Positions 1-10,147 of a stretch of 64,000 bases of DNA are shown in pieces. Every line of letters begins with the position of its first letter. Position 1 is the stretch's first letter. This DNA is from Apostichopus japonicus (lineage: Eukaryota > Echinodermata > Holothuroidea > Aspidochirotida > Stichopodidae), in the NCBI RefSeq assembly GCF_037975245.1, contig NC_092565.1, positions 9,150,999 to 9,214,998 on the forward strand, read 5' to 3'. The notes beneath the pieces were generated by a model. It saw only the letters and a program-made list of their open reading frames with translations, was not told where the DNA came from and searched no databases. The translations under genes and the position numbers were made by a program.

Positions 1-1234
1 CTCAAATTAAGTTTAAGTCTTTCAACAAATAAAAACTAATAAGAATGTAAGTCATTTGGTCACTTGAAAACTTTACACAAATAGCCTTTATAGCGACATG
101 GAAAAATTCATCTCCTACAAGGGATGCACTGAAATTACTTTTTTTCTAAATTACAAAATTACAATGCATCATAATAAATATAACCAGAGATCCAACCAGC
201 TTAGAATGATTCCTTGCCAAATTTCACATGACAACAATTAGTATAAACTGCCAAGAAGGCTTTAGTGCTTACTGAGGTGGAGCAACTCACCAAGTATGAC
301 ATGCATACAAGTTTTACTTTTGGAGTTCTTCTGATAAAAAGGTTTTCAGCCAATGAACTCTTGTCAACCTCAAATAACCTTTGATCACACACACACACAC
401 ACACAAGAACAACAGGGTTATTGTACTAATCAAGGTAGATTTACAAACCATATATGAACATTTTTTCAAGCTTTTCTTGATTACAAGCTATTTATTCAAG
501 CTTTGAGGTATATTAATCTCAAATATCTTTAACCTCCACAAATTGCAATAGGGTCCTTGTACTCAATATTAAAGGCACATCCACAAACTCATTATGAGGT
601 TCATCCGAGCTAATAGTTTCCAAATTATCTTGTTGTTAAGCTATTCATACTTTGCTATATACTGACCTCAAATGACCTTTGAATTCCACCACTTTTGATG
701 AGTTATCTTGTTTACAATTTTCCAAGGTTTGACTTTTGTTGCCCACAAAATGATCTTGGACCACCAATTTCAATAGGGTTTTTGTAATTTAAATACCAAG
801 CTGGATCTACATATTAAGTTGTTTGAAATTTATGGAAGCTTCCCTCTTTGAGTTAAATGTGTTGTTTACAAGGGTTTTAGACTTTGACCTTTGTTGACCT
901 CAAGTGACCTTGAAACTTAACTTGAGACTTTGACCTCCACCAATTTCAATAGATTTGTTGTACGCTATAAGGTGCATCTACATAGCAAATATGAAGATCA
1001 TTCATCCACAATGTAGTTTACAAGCCAAGGCGTCTCATACATGCACCAGGGCACTGACACACCCTCACCATAGAACAGATCCCTCTTGCCTTCAGCATGG
1101 AATACAAAATCTTTTCATAAAGCGAAGCTTGCAGTGGTTACCTAATCAAGAGCATTCAACATGTTAGTACCGTCATTAAATGACCATTACGATAGCCATC
1201 ATTATATGGTCCACTTGATACTAAATTGACTCAC
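1..1234. other. Intron of the heparanase-like gene with (CA)n and AGGTCA-rich repeat
   Basis: No exon could be recognised. The stretch holds a (CA)n microsatellite at about 387-404. From about 480 to 960 it holds a diverged repetitive unit in which TGACCT half-sites recur, together with the phrases 'caatttcaatag' and 'gtttacaa'. I searched the minus strand by eye for an exon starting AA-CCN (NEP) and did not find one. Confidence 0.5.
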
Positions 1235-1408
1235 CATTTCCTAGTTGGAAGTTGACTTTGTGACCTTTCTTGGAGTTATAGTCCAAGAGTTGTTCTAGAT
1301 TTGAAGGATCCCATTTGTTTTCGGGTGTCCGAAGTAACACGTTGATATCAAAGACCAGCTGAAATCCGACATCCTCCACAAAGCTGTTGAGCTCATCCCA
1401 CATTTCTC
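1235..1408 (-). CDS. HPSE: Heparanase-like exon 4
   Basis: The acceptor is CTCCTCGCCAG before 1408, and the donor is GTGAGT at 1234. It encodes MWDELNSFVEDVGFQLVFDI, then NVLLRTPENKWDPSN and QLLDYNSKKG, ending at FQLGN plus G. This aligns with human SSVDVLYTF..LDLIFGLNALLRT..LLLDYCSSKGYNISWELGN. The next exon should begin AA-CCN to restore NEP, with the catalytic Glu codon split across this intron. Confidence 0.9.
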
Positions 1409-4283
1409 CTGGCGAGGAGTGAAAGTAATTAATTTTTGTTAACAAAACAGAAATGAAGATGAAATAAACCATTATTTGCTGGAGAAGAATTTTTATCCTG
1501 TGACAATCTTCATTTTTTGCTATAAACATTGTTGTTATCAAAAAGAATAAAACAATATCAAAGAAACGTAAAATTTGGATACCAAATTGCAGTTAACAAT
1601 TACCATTCGTGTAGTCCAATGGTAGTAACTCAATGTCATACTGAATTGAGCATGTAAGGGGGAAAAGAGGTATCTTAACTCATTAAAAAATTTGGGAATA
1701 TATACAAACTTTCTCAGAATAAATTGGTTCCCGAATCATTATTTCCTGTCGAAACCAGTAGGTTTGGGCAACTCTTAAACATTAACAGTAGATTACATTA
1801 GCTAGGGGCCGTATAAGCTGCAAAAGATCTCATCTTCAAATATTATTTGAAGAACTCACAGGTATATGTCCAGTACATTCCATTTTGGGGCCTTTGGATA
1901 CAACTATACTGGCTCTTTTAAGCTAACCCTCAGTTTAGCGTACATGATCAAAAATACCTCAAAGAAGCTTTCTGATTGGTTGATGACCAGATGTGTGTTA
2001 AGTTACCGACTGAATGGTGAGCAACTTTTTTGTTGCTAAAATGTGCCAATTATGAGTGGTAAAGATCATATATTTTAGCTGGAATATGTCACACTATGTG
2101 TGAATTAGGGAATGCAGTTTGTCACATTTCCCAGAACTAGAAAGGACCCATATGACAGTGGCGCCCTCTATTGATTTAGGCTGTGGCTGGAGATTCCCAT
2201 AGTGCACATTCCATAACTTTTGTTGGAACCTGGATATCCCAAGTTCCAGATACTTAAGTTAAACAAAGTTTCTGTGGAAGAACCCTTTAGAGCTGCATAT
2301 GACAATTTTACACCATTATTTGTTATTTCTATAAAAACATTTTTCTTCAATAACAAACCATGTGCCTGCCAAGTTTCAAAGGATAAATTGTTAAAAATAT
2401 ACTGCCCACAGTAAAGTGTTACCTGGGCAGGTTGGTAGTCACATTTTTTTATTTTTTGGGAGGGGGAGGGGGGGGGAAGGGGTTGAAAGTTCATATCATA
2501 TGGGCTATCATAAGCATTCTTTGTCATTGTGTATGTATGACATCTTATTTTACATTGTATGCTAACAATCTCCTACATCATCTGACTGACCTGTCAAAGT
2601 CTTGTTGCTGAACGTCTTGCTGTATTCTTCACGAGCTTCTCCCTCAAAGGTGAGAAAGTCACAATAAGTACCCCCTAGTCTCAAGTATGCTGGAGCTAAT
2701 TCTTTTGAAAGACTTCTGAGAATGGGAGAGCTGTTAAGTACACATGAAAACCAATAAGAAAAGGAACATTAGGGGGCAAGTTTGCTATTAAATGGCATCT
2801 CAACATCCTACAAAAAGGTTGGAAAATAATATTTATAGGTGACAGAAAAGCTTTCCATTTTTGTCTTGGATTATTCTTCAAATAACAGTGTGGAACGGGC
2901 AGTAGGCCTATAGCTGAAAATTCTCCTGCTGGCATTACTACTGAAGTTTATATATACATATACGTTTATGAAGAACAAAATTATGTTCTAGATGGGAATT
3001 TAATTAGACCATTGTGAAGATCATAGTATAAAGACAACAAAATCATCAACAAAGTAATGCAAACTATAACAGCAATGATTCTTCAAGAGAAAGTTTTTCC
3101 ACCTGTTTTATGATTGATGAATGGCTAGAGTACAAACCTTAAATTATAGTGATTTTTATAATGAAGGCTGCAGCCCAACCCAAATGAGTACAGCCGTGGA
3201 TCAACTTGGAAGAGTACCCTTGAAGAATCAACATCGACTGTTACTGGAGTTGGTTGTCTACTGGAAGAAAACATATAAAATAAATTAAAACTAAATAGCA
3301 CAAAAGAAAACAACAAAGACAAATTAAAAACTACAAAAAGTTCAAAGCCCAGAGCTATATTACCAATTGTTTCAACTCATCGATATTTAAATCAGTTTAA
3401 AATAAGAAATCTTGGTTGTAACAAATGGCACAATTTGACAATGACTGTGTAGCATACTGCTATACCAGGGTTGTCCAACCTACGGCCCGCGGGCCACAGT
3501 CCGGCCCGCCGCAGGGTTGCGTCCGGCCCGCCAGCGATGCTCTACTGTGCGAAATTTTAGTGAGCAGATTTATTGATTTATATAATCAGTCATTCGAACC
3601 TTCTGGGTCCAAAAAACTGCATACAGATCAGTTTGTGTGACACTCTCTCAGTGGAGGGGGGGGGCGGCTGAACTTTATTCATCTGTTTTATCATGAAGGA
3701 AAATAAATCAGTGCGCTCCGCACGCAGTGCTCACATTTGTTGCCTTGAAATCGAAAATCGAGCGTAGGGTTCATGCGGCCCCCTCCTTCATCATAATCAT
3801 TCCATGTGGCCCTCCTCTGCAAAAGGTTGGACAACCCTGTGCTATACAATACCAGATATTATTATTATTCGATGGTATGCACAGGACTTAGTTATTTTGT
3901 TCATCAGACTCCTTTTCTTGCCCGCAATATCTGCCATGGTGAAAATGCTAAAGGTATCCAAAAGTTCCTGTACTTTCGACCAGCTTTCAAACCTTTCTCA
4001 CACATTGAACGGTTCGACTTAGTCTAGATGAATGTTTCAGCGAGAAAGCGAGCCAGAGGAAGATGTGGTACCAATTAACTACTGTACAAGTGTCCATTTA
4101 GGTCTTTCTAGTACTGTATGTGTGTGGGGAAACAAAGGAAAATGTGTAGTAAATGAATAGCACAAAACATAGCACTACAAAGAAAGGATACGACCCTTAC
4201 CTTTCTACTTCTGTTGACACAACACCATAACTGAAGGTACAAACAGCAAGGATAATGAAACAGAACCTGTGACATTCCATCAT
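1235..4283 (-). CDS. HPSE: Heparanase-family (GH79) gene, 5' part: exons 1-4, continues beyond the left edge
   Basis: Four exons on the minus strand (4283-4201, 3260-3138, 2730-2591, 1408-1235) join in phase with GT/AG borders and give 173 codons plus one base. Heparanases are secreted or lysosomal endo-beta-glucuronidases that cleave heparan sulfate; vertebrate HPSE2 relatives bind heparan sulfate without cleaving it. Seen in the sequence: an N-terminal signal peptide, the family block SPILRSLSKELAPAYLRLGG (human HPSE has [20 protein letters not shown]), then FDINVLLRT and QLLDY..KKG, ending at FQLGN. This matches human WELGNEPNS, in which E is the proton donor; here that codon is split by the intron at 1234, and the next exon was not found in the window. 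The segment removed from human proheparanase appears absent or very short, as expected for invertebrate members. Assignment to HPSE rather than HPSE2 is not possible from this half. One hAT MITE lies in intron 1. Confidence 0.88.
1409..2590 (-). other. Intron 3 of the heparanase-like gene
   Basis: Non-coding between exons 4 and 3. The only marked feature is a G-rich tract (GGGAGGGGGAGGGGGGGGGAAGGGG) around 2458-2481. The other introns, 2731-3137 and 3261-4200, contain nothing further except the MITE listed separately. Confidence 0.6.
2591..2730 (-). CDS. HPSE: Heparanase-like exon 3 (APAYLRLGG block)
   Basis: The acceptor is ACTTAACAG before 2730, and the donor is GTCAGT at 2590. It encodes the most diagnostic family block: SPILRSLSKELAPAYLRLGG followed by TYCDFLTF. 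It ends in KTFSNKTLT plus one base. In human HPSE the corresponding motif is RFGGTKTDFLIFD, so the Thr-Lys-Thr triplet is Thr-Tyr-Cys here. Confidence 0.9.
3138..3260 (-). CDS. HPSE: Heparanase-like exon 2
   Basis: The acceptor is TTTCTTCCAG just before 3260, and the donor is GTTTGT at 3137. It encodes a stretch containing VTVDVDSSRVLFQVDPRLYSF, the start of the GH79 barrel (compare human LHLVSPSFLSVTID). Where human HPSE has SVTIDAN, this exon has SFGLGCS, so the Asp of the substrate-contact strand appears replaced by Gly. The exon ends with AG, and the C of exon 3 completes a Ser codon, giving NLSSPILRSL across the junction. Confidence 0.82.
3466..3839. mobile_element. hAT-type MITE with perfect 8-bp target duplication
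   Basis: Terminal inverted repeats CAGGGTTGTCCAACCT (3466-3481) and its complement (3824-3839) bound a 374-bp element with GGCCCGC-rich ends. It is flanked by a perfect direct duplication TGCTATAC at 3458-3465 and 3840-3847. The 8-bp duplication and the CAG..CTG ends are the hAT superfamily signature. No transposase ORF is present, so it is non-autonomous. It sits in intron 1 of the heparanase-like gene. Confidence 0.9.
4201..4283 (-). CDS. HPSE: Heparanase-like exon 1 (signal peptide)
   Basis: Two ATG codons occur in tandem (4283-4281 and 4280-4278), followed by a typical signal peptide: a short polar N-terminus, a hydrophobic core FCFIILAVCTF, and a likely cleavage site near SYGVVS. The exon ends ..GTAGAAAG followed by donor GTAAGG at 4200. 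It holds 27 codons plus AG, and exon 2 supplies the T of the split Ser codon. Which of the two ATGs is used cannot be decided here. Confidence 0.8.
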
Positions 4284-5307
4284 TTTTCGTATGTAGATCT
4301 GCGTGATCGTGCAAGCTCTCATGCTGTCAAAAAATGCAAAAATGTTGACAGTACGTTACTATTCATTCCACAGGTACGATATTCGCAACTGTCCACTGGG
4401 TTGCGATGTTACCTGCTGTGCAAAACGGAAACAAATCTATCAAATTGGCTCAATTTATTTGAGTCTTTTGAGGTCCAATCTGGGTCAACCTCTCTCGGTC
4501 ATACATTAGGTATCTACCATTGGTATAAATTAGGCCAAAGAAGTAAAGAAAGAAGTTTTAAGTGAATATCTGTTGTGTTCACAGGACGATTTTGTCATAT
4601 AAAGTGTGTAACCCTGCAGAAATTTATGTAATTTACTATGTTCGTGGTACTAAGTGGAAGTGGAAATGTCAAATAATTATTTTTCCTAAATTTTGAATAT
4701 CTAGCCTTTGGAAAGTCTTAACACATCTATTTTTTATGTATTTTGACAAAAAAATTGAAGAAATTGTGGGCAATTTCTTTAGAAGTATCTTCCCTCGATA
4801 GTGGAAATGTGTTGAAACGAATTACAGAGCAGTCTACTTAAAAATGTGCAATGCAATTGGAATTCACATGTGCGACATCAATACAGCTACACAAATTATG
4901 CTTCATTTTAATACAAATACCACAAACTTCAATACAAAGGTCTACATAGTATAATTTGGGCAGTCTTCATTTCTTTCATTCTTTCCACTGTTTTATGAAT
5001 TTTAACAATTGAGCTGATATAAGGAAGATAGGTAGGTTTGCACCTACAGTAATTGTGCAAATTAACATCACTTCACCGAAGAAGAAGAAGAAGAAAAAAA
5101 CATGCAGGGACAACTTAGCACACTTTAAGTTGGGGCTAACTTCTGTTGCTACGGTTGAAACATTGAATTTCTAAATCAGTGTCATAACCTGTACAACATC
5201 ATAATAGGTCAGGTCATTTAAACAACATACAGAAGACAATCCAGCAGAGGATGGAATGTGGTGCATTTGCTTTATATAACATATCTTTATCACCCAAGAA
5301 AAAAAAA

Positions 5308-5519
5308 CAATAATAATGAGCAGTTATTGTTACGACAATTAAGGAACCACAAATGTGGGAGAAACCCGCAAGGGCTCATATATGGATTGCAAGTTGCACG
5401 TGGGGTGGCTTCCAATTCAACATTTTACCTCAAATTGGAATCTTTTCAATTTGAAAAGTCACTTCCAGATGATCCAAGATTGCTCTTGGATGAAAGACCC
5501 ATGCACCTGACTATGACCC
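5308..5519 (-). mobile_element. Truncated tRNA-derived SINE copy
   Basis: Shares most of its length with the more complete copy at 13965-14248. Common blocks include GTGGGAGAAACCCGCAAGGG, GGTGGCTTCCAATTCAACAT and GATTGCTCTTGGA. On the minus strand it ends in an ATT-rich tail (TAATAATG on the plus strand at about 5311). The tRNA-like head is missing, so it is 5' truncated. A 120-codon open frame across it is only SINE sequence. Confidence 0.75.
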
Positions 5520-7174
5520 GGCCGATTTTCCTTGTTAGAAATGTAAATAGTTTTGTAATTTATCAAGCTGACCAACTTTTTCATACCAGTTGTAAATACG
5601 CACATCCTTTCAGTACCTAACAGCTTGCATGTACAACGCGGAAGTTATACATACAGTACTGTAGTGGCCTGACTTTTGCAAAATCAAAAGTAAGCATTCA
5701 ACAGACTAAATGCAGTTTCAAAATATTTGTCTAGTTGGCTGTTCAATACATTACTGTCTTACGTTTATCACAAATTTATCACCGTACCGTTGGTAAAAGA
5801 ACTTGCCTTTTACAGGCTAAATTGAAATGCTGATGATCAATACCCCTGTGTTGCAAACGGTCTCCAAAGTTTGTTTCGTTGCCAAAGAAGCATAAATTGC
5901 TTCCCAGCAGGCCTTGACAAATACGCTCGCCAACTTGTTATGGCGAGTAGAATTTCAGCTCTGGCAAACAGTTAAATGCACTATACAGTACTTGACAGTT
6001 TGGCAAGTGACTCGTAGTCGTAGACTAGTCAAACCCCAAATATAGCAACATCATCATTGCAAACATGCACAGTATGATGAAAGCACTACCTTGGCAAAAT
6101 TGAAGCAAGTTTAAGTTTTTTCTTTCAATGACTAATGCAATTGAGGAAGCCAAACACCTAAGTGATTTCTTGAGGCATTTTCTACATGCCATAGGTTATA
6201 CTTTGTAAAATATACTACAATTTAAGGAGTTTGAAAAAAGTTTGCGATCCTTCTCTGCCAGGATGTTTTGAAAAGAGATTACAGATTTTCACTGGATACA
6301 GGTTGCAAGTGGAAGAGAGATGCTTTGTCAATCTTAGCTTTTCAATGCATATAGGCCTAAGGTCACTTTGATTTAGAAAGTGTAGAGGAGTAACAGTTAA
6401 AAAAATTAGCTCACAAGTTTTCAGTTAAAATGACAATACAAACTTGGATGAATGTATGAAGTCGCTTGTCGAGTTACGGCTCAATTTGCAGTGAGGTACT
6501 GTAAGGCCTACCCCCCCCCCCCACACACACCTAGCTAGTATTTTATAGGCCAAGTACGACAGGAGGCCTAATGTAATAGAAGCCAAGCTACCCTTTTTGA
6601 ATAGTTTGAGATCAAATAAGCCTTGGTGCATATTCATTATTCTGTGACATGCTTTATGTTGTTCATCACTTTCCTTGATAAAAAATAGTTTCAATTTCAT
6701 ACTGCACAGAAAAATCACTTTCCAAACCTGGGCATTACATGAGCAATATATCTGTGTAACCTTAGTTAGAAAGAATTTATGTTGTGGTCTTATACCATGC
6801 TACAAGAATGGAGAGTTAAACAAAAATAATACATTGGACAGTTCCATAGTTTAGCCGAACTTCAAGCTAGACCTAGGGTAGGTTATGTTGATTGTTTTAG
6901 CTATGTGACCATCAGGTTTATATCTACAGGCTACGCTCACGGAAATAGTTTGCACTGCGAATACGATCTTCTAGCTCCGTACACAGTGGAATTCAAACCG
7001 CTAATGTGAAGCGTATTCTAGTTATTGTTATTGTGAAGCGTATTCTAGTTATTGTTATTATGACGTCACCCATGGCTCGCGCATTGGTGGTTTGCGCTGT
7101 GGTGTGGCGGGATATAAATCACGCGCTATTAGAAGCTTATCTTTTGTTTTAAATGATTCGGGGTTGGAAGACAG

Positions 7175-7258
7175 CCAAACTGGTTCAAATTGGTTGAGTG
7201 CCCATTTGCATATGCTCATCTGCATATCAGGTTGGCACTCAACCAATCAAGAGTTTGG
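7175..7258. repeat. Long inverted repeat with octamer motif in the loop
   Basis: The inner arms TTGGTTGAGTGCC (7190-7202) and GGCACTCAACCAA (7234-7246) are a perfect 13-bp match around a 31-base loop. The loop contains ATTTGCAT (7204-7211). Outer arms CCAAACT (7175-7181) and AGTTTGG (7252-7258) extend the symmetry. It could be a palindromic MITE core or a structured transcript; nothing else identifies it. Confidence 0.7.
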
Positions 7259-7397
7259 TGAGGGGTGAGTTAAAAGTTTACACCAATCGGGTTCACGGGC
7301 AGAGCGTGTGCCCTGTGCAACGCGTCTTAATTTGTTATTTTGGAATCAGGGGTTTAAGTGTTTCATAAAGACATATCGAGGAGTTGAAGTTTATCAT

Positions 7398-7459
7398 CCG
7401 AAGTCTACGGACGTAGAACAGTAGGCTCCGTAATTTATATTTACGTCTGTAGTCTTCGG
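7398..7459. repeat. 18-bp imperfect inverted repeat
   Basis: CCGAAGTCTACGGACGTA (7398-7415) and TACGTCTGTAGTCTTCGG (7442-7459) are complementary at 16 of 18 positions with a 26-base spacer, so a stable hairpin is possible. No function is assigned. Confidence 0.65.
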
Positions 7460-8189
7460 GCTCTTTACATTTTAATTATCTAAAGTTACAGTTTTATTCA
7501 GAATCAATAAAAGAAGACATATATTATCCAGTACCCGCTTTCCTGATTATTTCACGTTTCACGCTCGGTTCTACGTCATCAGTGTAAGGCCCGGCTTACC
7601 GTTCCCGAACTACCTAAAATAAGCCTTACACTAATATGGCCTCAGTCTGTGTAACATGCAAGATCAGCCTAGTCTATGCTGCCAAACTAGGCTGTCTCTA
7701 GTCTTACTCTTAGGCAGTATATAATTCTAAGGCCTGGCCTAAGCATGTAAGTAGAACACAGCCCTAGCCTATTGTTAGGTCTAATTCACATACTGCCTCG
7801 CCCACCGAAGTAACTTGCCAACGGAACACATCATTACTTCCGTAGTCTTGCCCTGACTGATTCCTGACTCACTTTGAACTTCGTGGTATTCTTGGAGAGC
7901 TTCTTAGACTTTTTGCCCTCACCTTAAGTTGAGACAGTAGCACCAGCAGATCATTTACTGCTATGGAGCCTAGATGGACCCTACATAATACTCAAGAGGG
8001 CTAGTGCAAGTCCACGGTGTATAGGCCGGATGTACAGATCAGTGATGTAAACAAACTTTCTCTCGAAGGACAAATGCGCTTTTATGGAACGCAAAATGGG
8101 ACATTACTTTGGCAACGACTTTAGTCCATGCAAAAACAAAACAAAGTGGTACAGCTATTCTGGTTTTCAAGACATATTCGTCTTTAAAC

Positions 8190-8484
8190 CAGGCGCGTAG
8201 CCAAGGGGGGGGGGGCGAGAATGGGGACACCGCACCCCTTGAGCATATTTTTTTTGTATGTTTTCATGTTATCGCTAGTAATTTCAAGCTTAGATGTAAC
8301 TTACAAGGCCTGGGAAGTGCCATTTCCAACGATCTGGGAGGCATTTTCAGCCAAAATGTTCTTGTACGCTTCGCGCTAATCATGGTGGCGCTATGCTAAG
8401 ATAGTTTTCAATGCAGAATCTACGGCTCTGATAGTTTGCCTACAGGTTCGCCCCTCCCTTGGCAAATTCCTGGCTACGCGCCTG
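8190..8484. mobile_element. hAT-type MITE, 295 bp, perfect 8-bp target duplication
   Basis: The ends are CAGGCGCGTAGCCA (8190-8203) and its complement (8471-8484). The flanking direct repeat CTTTAAAC occurs at 8182-8189 and 8485-8492. The interior contains a G-tract and no transposase. This CAGGCGCGTAGCC type of end is common among animal hAT elements. The exact target duplication suggests a fairly recent insertion. Confidence 0.92.
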
Positions 8485-8935
8485 CTTTAAACTGTGCTAA
8501 ATCCTTGCAATGCTTCTTTAGATCTAAATTTTTGATGGCGTCTGCTCCTCAGTGCGGCCCTAAATATTAATGTTAAGCCACTGTTTTATGAATTCTGATA
8601 CCTCGAAACGAAAACATGTACTTTAACTTCATGTTAACAGAAATTCCAAGTTGAGGGTCGGGGAGAAAGTGAACCGAAGAAAGTGAGGGGAATGCAGAAA
8701 GCTTAGAGTGGGCGTTCTTGCAGTGGAAAAACGCATCCTCATGAAGTGCACATCAAGGCAAAATTTAATGGGCTAGGGAATATGTCTTTACCATTAATAT
8801 ATATATATATATATATACAAATATATATACATATATATATACATATATATATATATATACATATATATATACATATATATATATACGGTACATATATATA
8901 TATACATATATATATACATATATATATATATACAT

Positions 8936-9007
<72 letters not shown>

Positions 9008-10147
9008 TTTGTAAGTTATCGTTTCCCATTGAGTTTTGTGATGCATCTTGAGGAACAAATCAATTTATATGTGTGTTTGGACTAAGTAGTCCAGCCACTT
9101 TCATCGTCACATGAACTTCATATGCTTTTATAAGTCGTATCTCAAAAACTAAAGTGTTGAGAAATACAGCCTGGACTGAAAACGCTGGTTTTTAATAGTC
9201 TAGAACATATCACAAGTTTGAGCCTAAAGTCATCAATCCATCCATCAAAACACGAAGGTGATGCTTGCTGCACTTCTAACATTTTACTTAAATTTGTTCC
9301 AAGCACCACAGGTTCACCGATCACGTCGTAACTCGGAATTGCCCCTTAGTATACATTCGCCCAGCCTTTTTTACGTATTAAAAAAATGACTGGGTATACC
9401 AAAATATCGATGGAGGAAAACAAAGATATATCTTGCTTACAAAGTTCTGAACATGCAAGTATATCTGAAAGTGATACAGAGAAAATCTTATAAACTGCCT
9501 GAACTAAGAGTAAACAGGCCAAAAAGTGATTTTGAAAAGCGAATTGTAGTTGTTGAAAAACAAGCTAATAACAATCACATCAAATTATTAGAGTAACTAT
9601 ATCTCAAAAGGCATTATTGCCAAAATTACAGATGAGACTGGAATATTTTTACTGCCAGAAAATTGTGCAAGCTACCATAAAGAATAGATGTTTTAATTAC
9701 GTAATGATGACGTTATTAATATCCCAAGAGAGCAACATGATGAATGATCGCATGCATATAAAACCACTGAAAGTTAGATTAATATTGCTGAAACTTCACA
9801 AAGCCATTAGTAATTGTTATGAGTAGCTTCACCAATTTTTTTTTTTTATATTTTATGAAGCTCTCCTGTTTATCATCAAACTTTTCATATTTTTGTTGGA
9901 CTTCGTCAGAGATAGTTTGGGATGTGATTTTCACACATTTATTGTTATGATTAACGAAATCTCCAGTGTAGTATTAACTTCGGAAATTAATGAAGTAAGG
10001 TACGAAATGGGTAATCTGCACTGCAAATGTTTTGTCACGTTTGTCGACAACGACATTATCGAGCAATCACATTTGTTGATTCAAGTTGTCAAATATTCAC
10101 TGAATAGGAAATAAAGTTACACACACTTCAAGTCTTAATATGTATGT
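8485..10147. other. Intergenic with a large TA/CA microsatellite
   Basis: About 8798-9005 is (TA)n interrupted by TACA and CACACA runs. All the long Tyr-Ile open frames here come from it. The remainder is unassigned AT-rich DNA with no recognisable gene. Confidence 0.6.
8798..9005. repeat. (TA)n compound microsatellite, about 208 bp
   Basis: Alternating TA with regular TATACA and a (CA) block near 8935-8951. It is a direct reading of simple sequence. Confidence 0.95.

Larger units (their letters stand above)
4284..8189. other. Intergenic, heparanase-proximal side
   Basis: This holds the promoter side of the heparanase-like gene (no TATA box recognised) and otherwise unassigned AT-rich DNA. 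Recognisable items are a GAA microsatellite at about 5080-5096, a truncated SINE at 5308-5519, a C-tract and CA run at about 6510-6530, a 27-bp direct duplication at about 7007-7060, a CRE-like TGACGTCA at 7061-7068, and two inverted repeats listed separately. Confidence 0.5.

Noticed and set aside
5258-5620. 120-codon open frame
   Set aside because: It coincides with a truncated SINE, with no protein family features.
8739-9051. Open frames of Tyr-Ile repeats on both strands
   Set aside because: They are translations of a TA/TACA microsatellite. The same applies to those at 53225-53588 and 15200-15517.
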